A stretch of DNA of 64,000 bases from Candidatus Poribacteria bacterium (GTDB lineage Bacteria > Poribacteria > WGA-4E > WGA-3G). Position numbers and translations under genes: made by a program. Below the pieces are notes generated by a model. That model made no database searches. It was not told the DNA's origin and was given only the letters and a program-made list of their open reading frames with translations. Location of the stretch: the NCBI GenBank assembly GCA_026706025.1, contig JAPOZO010000089.1, forward strand, positions 110,834 through 174,833, given 5' to 3'. This document shows, in pieces, positions 57,903 through 64,000 of this stretch (positions within the stretch are counted from its first letter, which is position 1; each line of letters opens with the position of its first letter).

Positions 57903-59339
57903 ATGGCTCAAAAGCGAAAAAAATCCCAAAGAAAAATACGAATAGAGGAATGCGCATTGAAAATGCAGGAGCATTTCCAGCACCTCGGCATATCTTCGGT
58001 TGAGGCGTATAAGGAATGGTGCCGTGCCCATAATTTTAGTCAGGGTTTGGATAAAAGTCCGCGCCAACGCCAAGACGAACTATACGTTATGACCCGCACA
58101 CAAGCCACCAAAATGATGTCAAAAAAGAAGAAAGACAGCAACCTGAGAGAAATTCTGCCCAAGATATACAATCAAGAACTACGGTCGGAAAAACTACAGA
58201 ATTCGGTTACCAGAGCCATTTCGGAAACTTTTGAGAGCAGCATAGCCCCGAAAGTTCTCTTGAAACTCCTGTTATATCTCGAAGACAATTCAGACTTGTT
58301 AAAAGAGACCGCCTATGTTCAAGGCATCGCGGCACTCGCAAACCATCATGAAAGTTGGATTCGATCCGTTGAGACGTGGAAAGTCAAGAAACATAACCGC
58401 GACCGCCAGTTCTCCGAACTCGCTCGCCACCTACTCGCGGCTTATGAAGTCCCGCTTTTTATGGATAGTGTCTGGTTTAATGGAAATGTAACGCACCAAA
58501 ACTGGTTCAAACACATCGGCACTGGTCAAAATATCCGAACCACACCGGATATTCCTATACCGCTCACGAAAAAGATGGCGCACCACTTCCTTAAGGCACC
58601 GAGGCATTATACAATTGAGGAGGCACTCCGTTGGGGACAAGTACACGCCCTCGGTGGTGATAAGTATTTGGCGGACGCGCTTCGGGGAACACGACTGACC
58701 GAAACTTTTAGCAACGATGATTTCTGGATAAACGTGATCCGCTTCTTTATTGCGAATCCGATGTTGGATGTCAGTCATGTGAACCCGATTATCGATTATA
58801 TCTGGCATCAGAAATACGAGAACCGTCGCGTTTTCATTGAGAGAGGGGTTGCGAGAGAAATTGGACCGGCACAACCGAACTTCAGCATGCGCCAGAGAAC
58901 CCCTGAAACGCTGCTCCACCAAGTCGAGGAATGGCACGGCGAACTCGGTAGAGAATCGAAAGACAGAGAACTTGAGTGGCACGGTTCAGAGATCGGTGAA
59001 TTTCATCTGTTAGAAGGGAGTGAGGAGGCACGCAATATGAAATTCTGGTCTATTCGAGAACTGCTCAGCAGCGACGAGCTGATAGACGAAAGTCGGATAC
59101 TACGGCATTGCGTTTCAACCTATGCGAGATCCTGTCATACCGGACGGTCATCGATTTGGAGCATGGAAATTGAAGATGAAAATGGACGACGCAAAATTTT
59201 GACGATTGAGGTTGCACCACGCGAAAAAGCTATCCGTCAGGTTCGAGGCAGGCGGAACCGTTTACCAACACCTAAAGAGAAAGACCTATTAGGAAAGTGG
59301 GCGGAACAAGAAGATTTGCAACTCGCTGGATACATATAG
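57903..59339 (+). CDS. PcfJ-like protein
   Basis: The 478-residue protein has a basic N-terminus (KRKKSQRKIRIEECALKMQE) with several possible helices. Its C-terminal 90 residues match the PcfJ family: ILRHCVSTYARSCHTGRSSI, WSMEIEDENGRRKILTIEVA, IRQVRGRRNRLPTPKEKDLL. PcfJ proteins are known from conjugative plasmids and mobile elements but have no defined activity. It precedes a restriction-modification locus by 350 bases, which suggests an integrated accessory island. Confidence 0.8.
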   Translation: MAQKRKKSQRKIRIEECALKMQEHFQHLGISSVEAYKEWCRAHNFSQGLDKSPRQRQDELYVMTRTQATKMMSKKKKDSNLREILPKIYNQELRSEKLQNSVTRAISETFESSIAPKVLLKLLLYLEDNSDLLKETAYVQGIAALANHHESWIRSVETWKVKKHNRDRQFSELARHLLAAYEVPLFMDSVWFNGNVTHQNWFKHIGTGQNIRTTPDIPIPLTKKMAHHFLKAPRHYTIEEALRWGQVHALGGDKYLADALRGTRLTETFSNDDFWINVIRFFIANPMLDVSHVNPIIDYIWHQKYENRRVFIERGVAREIGPAQPNFSMRQRTPETLLHQVEEWHGELGRESKDRELEWHGSEIGEFHLLEGSEEARNMKFWSIRELLSSDELIDESRILRHCVSTYARSCHTGRSSIWSMEIEDENGRRKILTIEVAPREKAIRQVRGRRNRLPTPKEKDLLGKWAEQEDLQLAGYI

Positions 59340-59345
59340 CGGTAG

Positions 59346-59379
59346 AGTTGTCAGTTATCAGTACTCAGTTGTCAGTACT
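59346..59379. repeat. AGTTGTCAGTTATCAGTACTC-type repeat
   Basis: GTTGTCAGTTATCAGTACTC then AGTTGTCAGTACTG belongs to the same dispersed repeat vocabulary as 12155-12187 and 13846-13968. Confidence 0.6.
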
Positions 59380-59551
59380 GCGTCTGACTATTAGAGAGTC
59401 ATTGTCAGAACCAGGTTTTTAGGATTATACCAATTATGGAAGAAACCGAGATGATAACAAGGGGGCCGCAATTGGCAGATCGAAATTACTGGAGAACTGA
59501 ATGACTTTGGTTGAGAGAAAAAAGTTGATTTCTTGATACAATTGATGCTAA

Positions 59552-59674
59552 ACTATCTATAGTAGTCTTAGTCGGTGTAAACCACTCGCTGGGACAATTT
59601 CAAAGGAAGATTTAAAAATAATGAGGCGAACGATTGAAGAAGGATGTGAACAAATCTATGAATCAGAATGGTAA
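59552..59674 (+). pseudogene. Probable tail of a small accessory protein
   Basis: A frame open from 59552 ends GTISKEDLKIMRRTIEEGCE then QIYESEW and TAA. The sequence has the look of the C-terminus of small antitoxin-like proteins (charged helix, EEGCEQI). The upstream frame is closed by TAA at 59549, and there is no start in context except ATG 59621, which would give 17 residues. It is 15 bases before the methyltransferase start. Confidence 0.35.
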
Positions 59675-59689
59675 AAGGACAGTATACTA

Positions 59690-62600
59690 ATGCTTGAATC
59701 AAACCCAACAACCGATGCCCTCAATACCCTCCGAGAAAAACTCCGCGATATGTTTCATTTCGCACATAACGACCTCGATTTCGGTATTTTTCGTATTCTC
59801 AAAATTAAGCATGATGAAGTCAATCAATTCATTGACGAAAAGTTGCCCAGCATAGTAGACGAATCACTTGTTGAAGTCGCTAAGACACTTCACAATAGTC
59901 AACTTGCTGAAGTGAAAGAATATGTTAAGAAAGAAGGCGGTGCAACGGAGCAAGGTTATCTTAACGATGTACCCGGTAATCTTCAACTGCTCATCGATTT
60001 TCTTGAATATAAACGGCAAGACGAACTCATTGCACCACTCCAGATTAATCCCGAGGATCTTAAATCCAAACTTGCCTTCAGCGTCTATAACCACGTCCAC
60101 AGTTTTTTTGAAGGCTACTACCGAGATGGTGACTTCGGCTATAACGATAGAAGTACCGCACACTACAAAGTAAATTATCCAGACGAGTCAGACTATAACG
60201 GTGCAGACACTCTTTTCCACTGGAAATGTCGCGACAGTTACTACGTCAAAACAGCCACCGGTTTTAATAGTGTTGCCTTTGAAGTTGAAGGAAAACGGAT
60301 TGAGTACCGGTTGGAAGGAAAGGCGAATTCCAGTATCGCACAGAATAATAATCGCGACGATTTCAAACACTATCGCTTTGATAGGATCGAACCTCCGAAA
60401 CCTGACGATACTGAGCCAACATGGCGTGTTATCCTGCATTTGGCGGAGACTTCAACACCGAAAGTTGAGATATACCGTGAGATGAGCGCGCAAATTTTCA
60501 GTGAAACGGACGATGTAGACCTTTATCTCCACGAAAGTATCAATAAAGGTGCGGAACTGGGTAAACCGATTTTTAAGGGCCTCGCCAACACCTATGACAA
60601 GGTAAACGATGGCAGATTACAAGGTATCAAAGCGTTGCACATCAACTTAGAAAGTTATGCCGATAAGTTAGCAAGCCATCTTGACTTCAATGACCTTGGC
60701 AAAAACAAGACAGAGCGACAAGCGGCACTTGAAAAACGTCCAACAGTCTTACGGTTCCATACCTTTGACAAAAATCTGAATACCTTCTTCGTCGGTATGG
60801 ATTCCGATTACTTTATCCACAAGGATTTGGATAGATTCCTGAAAACCGAGCAACGCCGATATATCCAGAACATTATCCTCGGTGATTTAGACACCCTTTT
60901 GAATCCCAGTCCTGAAAATCCTGCATTCGCTATTGCAACAGCATTCTGCAACGTCACTGACGCGGTGATTGCACTGCTCGTTGCTGTTGAGATGTTTCAA
61001 AAGCAGCTATTTCTGATGAAGAAAAAGGTCATCACTACCGATTATCTCATCTCTGTAGGTAAAATTTCGGAGGCAACAAAAGATGACCCTGTGCAACGTG
61101 AGATACTCGTCAAGCAGATTCTGGAAAATGAAGCACAACTTAATGACTGGCGTGAAACCTTTGGTATCGACGTTACAGAGCAATTGCCATTGCTTGAAGG
61201 GTTGTATCCTACGTTGCCATTAGATACACAATATTTTGAGGAAGGTTTTGTTGACAAACTCCTTTCACTATTTGAGAACTTAGAAGCGCAAATTGACGGT
61301 GTACTATTGAACAGCGAAAATTTTCAGGCGTTGAATTTGCTTGAGGAAAAATATAGAAGCAGATTAAATTGTGTATATATTGATCCTCCGTATAACACTC
61401 AAGGTTCTCCAATTCTATATAAAAACGATTACAAACATTCTTCTTGGTTATCGTTAATGTGCGACCGGCTTTTGTTATCAAAAAAGTTTTTGCCGAATGA
61501 AGGGATCATTTGTGTTGCTATTGATGATGTAGAGATCTCGCCATTGCGATTCCTTTTAGGGGATATTTTTCAGAAAGAGTTAGGGATCGCTGTAGTGCGT
61601 TCTAATCCACAGGGGCGAGCAAGAAAAGGTTATCTCTCACCAGCACATGAATATGCACTTTTCTTTGGAAAATCGGGAGCATCACCCGGTAGTTTACCAA
61701 AGACAGAAAAGCAGAAAAACAGTTATCCACACCAAGACGCACAAGGACGTTTTACATGGGACAATCTAATCCGGCGGCCTCCGGGCGATAACAGGGTAGA
61801 TGTGCCAACTATGTTTTATCCGATTTACGTTAAACACGATAATACTATCCGAATTCCAGATATGACATGGGATGAATCAACACGTTCTTACAATATTTTA
61901 GAAAAACCTGATGAGAATGAAGTACCTGTCTGGCCTATTAAAGCAGGGGTGGAAAAAAGGTGGCGACATGGCTGTGAAAAAGTATCAAGAGAAAGAGACG
62001 AATATCGAGTTCGGCGCGCGGAAAACATTCGCGTAGAATATAAATCGCGTATGCAGGAAGACGCTGTCCCGAAAACATGGTGGAGTGAGGGAACTTATGC
62101 TGCAGCTCGTTATGGAACAACAGCATTGGAGGAAATTTTGGGAAATGGCAACTTCAATTTTCCAAAATCAGTTTACCTCGTATCTGACTGTTTGCTGACT
62201 TCCGGTCTAATATCGAACGGAATGGTATTGGATTATTTTGCAGGTAGCGGAACAACAGGGCACGCCGTCCTCAATCTTAACAAAACTGACAACGGTGACC
62301 GCAAATTTATTCTCGTTGAGATGGGCGATTATTTTGATAGCACTTTGAAGGAGCGGATTCGTCGCGTCATGTTCTCCGAAAATTGGAAAGACGGTAAACC
62401 AAACGAGAGCAAGAAAATTGATGGCACCGTCGGCATCGTGAAGTACCAAAAGTTGGAACAGTATGAAGATGTTCTCAACAACCTCATAACCTTACCACCA
62501 AATGATAACACTGAAACAGAGGTTCCCGTTAAATACCTCTATCGCCCCGAGGAACAGCAGATTCGGTTGATAATAGATCTACGTTTCCCATTTTCCAATC

Positions 62601-62956
62601 GTATCACTTATGGCAAGGATAGCACGGAAGGCACTGTAGACCTGCTGGAAACTTATTGCTATCTCAAGGGACTTCCAATTCACCGTCGGCTGCGGTTTGA
62701 TTTTGTTGATCAAGTCTATCGGGTTGTTCAAAGTGGTAAGCGATTGGTTGCTTTCCGTAGTGTAACCGAGGAGGACGACACACCTCGGTTATTGGAAATT
62801 CTGGAAGATCCACGGTTAGAAGACATCACACAGTTAGACGTTAATTACGATGCAAACCAACAGGCATTACTTGACAATTCTGACTTGCAGCAGGTCAACC
62901 TCATCACGACTTCGGATTTTGACACAGGGTCGGTATGGGACACTGTTGATGGATAA
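59690..62956 (+). CDS. Beta-class DNA methyltransferase of a type III-like restriction system
   Basis: The 1088-residue protein has a large N-terminal region (about 1-545) without recognised motifs. A beta-class N6-adenine/N4-cytosine methyltransferase domain follows: catalytic motif IV DPPYNTQG near residue 565, KHSSWLSLMCDRLLL after it, and SAM motif I FAGSGTTGHA near residue 850. The order IV before I matches type III Mod. C-terminal residues about 930-1088 resemble a target-recognition or specificity region. The helicase gene starts 36 bases downstream, so they form an operon. The unusually long N-terminus sets it apart from standard Mod. Confidence 0.85.
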   Translation: MLESNPTTDALNTLREKLRDMFHFAHNDLDFGIFRILKIKHDEVNQFIDEKLPSIVDESLVEVAKTLHNSQLAEVKEYVKKEGGATEQGYLNDVPGNLQLLIDFLEYKRQDELIAPLQINPEDLKSKLAFSVYNHVHSFFEGYYRDGDFGYNDRSTAHYKVNYPDESDYNGADTLFHWKCRDSYYVKTATGFNSVAFEVEGKRIEYRLEGKANSSIAQNNNRDDFKHYRFDRIEPPKPDDTEPTWRVILHLAETSTPKVEIYREMSAQIFSETDDVDLYLHESINKGAELGKPIFKGLANTYDKVNDGRLQGIKALHINLESYADKLASHLDFNDLGKNKTERQAALEKRPTVLRFHTFDKNLNTFFVGMDSDYFIHKDLDRFLKTEQRRYIQNIILGDLDTLLNPSPENPAFAIATAFCNVTDAVIALLVAVEMFQKQLFLMKKKVITTDYLISVGKISEATKDDPVQREILVKQILENEAQLNDWRETFGIDVTEQLPLLEGLYPTLPLDTQYFEEGFVDKLLSLFENLEAQIDGVLLNSENFQALNLLEEKYRSRLNCVYIDPPYNTQGSPILYKNDYKHSSWLSLMCDRLLLSKKFLPNEGIICVAIDDVEISPLRFLLGDIFQKELGIAVVRSNPQGRARKGYLSPAHEYALFFGKSGASPGSLPKTEKQKNSYPHQDAQGRFTWDNLIRRPPGDNRVDVPTMFYPIYVKHDNTIRIPDMTWDESTRSYNILEKPDENEVPVWPIKAGVEKRWRHGCEKVSRERDEYRVRRAENIRVEYKSRMQEDAVPKTWWSEGTYAAARYGTTALEEILGNGNFNFPKSVYLVSDCLLTSGLISNGMVLDYFAGSGTTGHAVLNLNKTDNGDRKFILVEMGDYFDSTLKERIRRVMFSENWKDGKPNESKKIDGTVGIVKYQKLEQYEDVLNNLITLPPNDNTETEVPVKYLYRPEEQQIRLIIDLRFPFSNRITYGKDSTEGTVDLLETYCYLKGLPIHRRLRFDFVDQVYRVVQSGKRLVAFRSVTEEDDTPRLLEILEDPRLEDITQLDVNYDANQQALLDNSDLQQVNLITTSDFDTGSVWDTVDG

Positions 62957-62991
62957 TTAAAAAGCACTTCTACAGATGTTTAGGAAAACTA

Positions 62992-64000
62992 ATGGCACTT
63001 TACCAAGACTACGAAGCAAAAATCCTCACCGAAAACGAAATTGATATCCAAAATGACGGGATTAAGCGAGATATTGAGTTGTACGATCCAGATCAAGCGT
63101 TACAACTACCCACTGAACCGTTAAAACGGATCCAGGTTTACTTAGACGATTACAATTATCTGACAGATCAGGATTTTAAGCTTCGTTACTATCAGGTATT
63201 AGCACTACTTTTCACTGAATGCTTTTTTGCTGATTGGCAGCAATCAGACGGATATGATGAGAATAGCAGACCAGAGACACAGCGGATGCTGGCATATTGG
63301 ATGGCGACAGGCAGTGGAAAAACCGTTGTCATGCATCTTAACATTCTTCAGTACTGGCACCTTTTCTGCAAAAAAGACAATGCCCGTCTTCAAATCTTTC
63401 TAACAACCCCCTTAGCAAATCTGATTAAGCAGCATGAACGCGAGTTAGAACCTTATATTCGTCAACTCAATGAAACTTATCATAATCGGATCGAACTTAT
63501 AATCGACACAACCCAAGGGCTTTTGCAGAAGGAAGACAACTATTTCCATTTGCCAGATGACGGAGAAATTCGTCGTCTCATTTTAGTAGACGAAGCACAC
63601 ATCGGTTTGACAAGCCAACAATCCGGTAAGTTCAGAGAACTTCGAAATCGTCTTAATGTAGGGAACTCCTTTCTATTTGAGTATTCCGCTACCTTCCACA
63701 ACGTCGCCAAAGAACTGAAGGACGAATACGATAACGCAATCATCTACCGATACGATTATGCCCGATTTTACGATGATGGATATGGCAAAGATCATTTTTT
63801 CAAGTCAATTGACAAAAATCAGGTAACTTCCGAATCCGAGGAAGAAATTAAGGATAATCTGGATGAGTGCCTCCGAAAAATGGAAGAAAAGTTACAGACC
63901 TTCAACAGAATCCAAAACAATGAACAATATGACAATGACCTGACTGCCTATCGTCCCTTAATGGCGTTTATGGGACACACCGTCGAAAATCTGAAAGAGG
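62992..64000 (+). CDS. DEAD/DEAH helicase/restriction subunit, 3' end beyond window
   Basis: ATG 62992 opens a frame that runs past the window end (336 codons visible). It has a helicase ATPase core: Walker A MATGSGKTVVMH near residues 104-115, LTTPLANLIKQHERELEPYI, Walker B ILVDEAHIGL (DEAH near 200-203) and motif III YSATF near 231-235. This matches the Res subunit of type III restriction systems or related defence helicases. The nuclease domain, if any, lies beyond the window. The start follows the methyltransferase by 35 bases, and AGGAAAACT precedes the ATG. Confidence 0.85.
   Translation, partial: MALYQDYEAKILTENEIDIQNDGIKRDIELYDPDQALQLPTEPLKRIQVYLDDYNYLTDQDFKLRYYQVLALLFTECFFADWQQSDGYDENSRPETQRMLAYWMATGSGKTVVMHLNILQYWHLFCKKDNARLQIFLTTPLANLIKQHERELEPYIRQLNETYHNRIELIIDTTQGLLQKEDNYFHLPDDGEIRRLILVDEAHIGLTSQQSGKFRELRNRLNVGNSFLFEYSATFHNVAKELKDEYDNAIIYRYDYARFYDDGYGKDHFFKSIDKNQVTSESEEEIKDNLDECLRKMEEKLQTFNRIQNNEQYDNDLTAYRPLMAFMGHTVENLKE

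Overview
The window looks like a chromosomal segment of an uncultured marine or sponge-associated bacterium, most likely a member of Candidatus Poribacteria or a close relative. This is an inference from gene content, not from a marker gene. The content includes five phytanoyl-CoA-dioxygenase-like genes, Gfo/Idh/MocA oxidoreductases, a sulfatase-fold enzyme, LamG-domain secreted proteins, a cohesin plus dockerin polypeptide with a FlgD-like C-terminus, a formylglycine-generating-enzyme-fold protein, and long arrays of secreted WD40 proteins. Base composition is moderate, and many short palindromic repeats and MITE-like elements sit between genes.

Layout. Bases 1-6400 are a housekeeping block on the plus strand: the end of an outer-membrane lipoprotein-like gene, ispE, tRNA-Gln(UUG), rplY, an N-acetylmuramoyl-L-alanine amidase, a GerMN protein, pth and a HAL2/CysQ-type nucleotidase. 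Bases 6.4-25.7 kb are accessory metabolism: an MDR dehydrogenase, two Gfo/Idh/MocA genes, a TPP enzyme, two tandem PhyH pairs, an enolase-superfamily dehydratase, a membrane diheme cytochrome, a Rieske-glutamate-synthase fusion and a PEP-hydrolase-family protein. Decayed genes, mobile-element ends and a ParE/HicB-like toxin-antitoxin pair are interspersed. Bases 26.3-38.1 kb hold six tandem secreted WD40 paralogues. Five have 14 blades, which fits two seven-bladed propellers; one has exactly seven blades. Bases 38.1-49.8 kb carry a coupled pair of unknown paralogues, apt, a very large beta-helix/cohesin/dockerin protein, and a PhyH/VOC/double-metallo-beta-lactamase group. Bases 50-57.4 kb carry a sulfatase-fold enzyme with Thr in the nucleophile position, secreted LamG proteins, and a compact four-gene operon whose second gene is a candidate selenoprotein peroxiredoxin. 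The window ends in a defence-type locus: a PcfJ-like gene, a beta-class DNA methyltransferase and the start of a DEAH helicase.

Most notable observations. (1) An in-frame UGA at 54565-54567 lies exactly where the catalytic Cys of a peroxiredoxin should be. It is followed by a 7-bp, 3-nt-loop hairpin at bacterial-SECIS spacing. (2) Five secreted proteins share a C-terminal tail of the form K/N-L-x-T-x-WG-x-I/L-K, a candidate undescribed sorting or anchoring signal. (3) The WD40 array evolves by whole-propeller loss and tandem duplication, and leaves fossil gene ends behind. (4) A structured 5' leader is repeated upstream of rplY and of the membrane cytochrome gene. (5) An IS200/IS605 right end with an omegaRNA-like segment remains without its tnpB.
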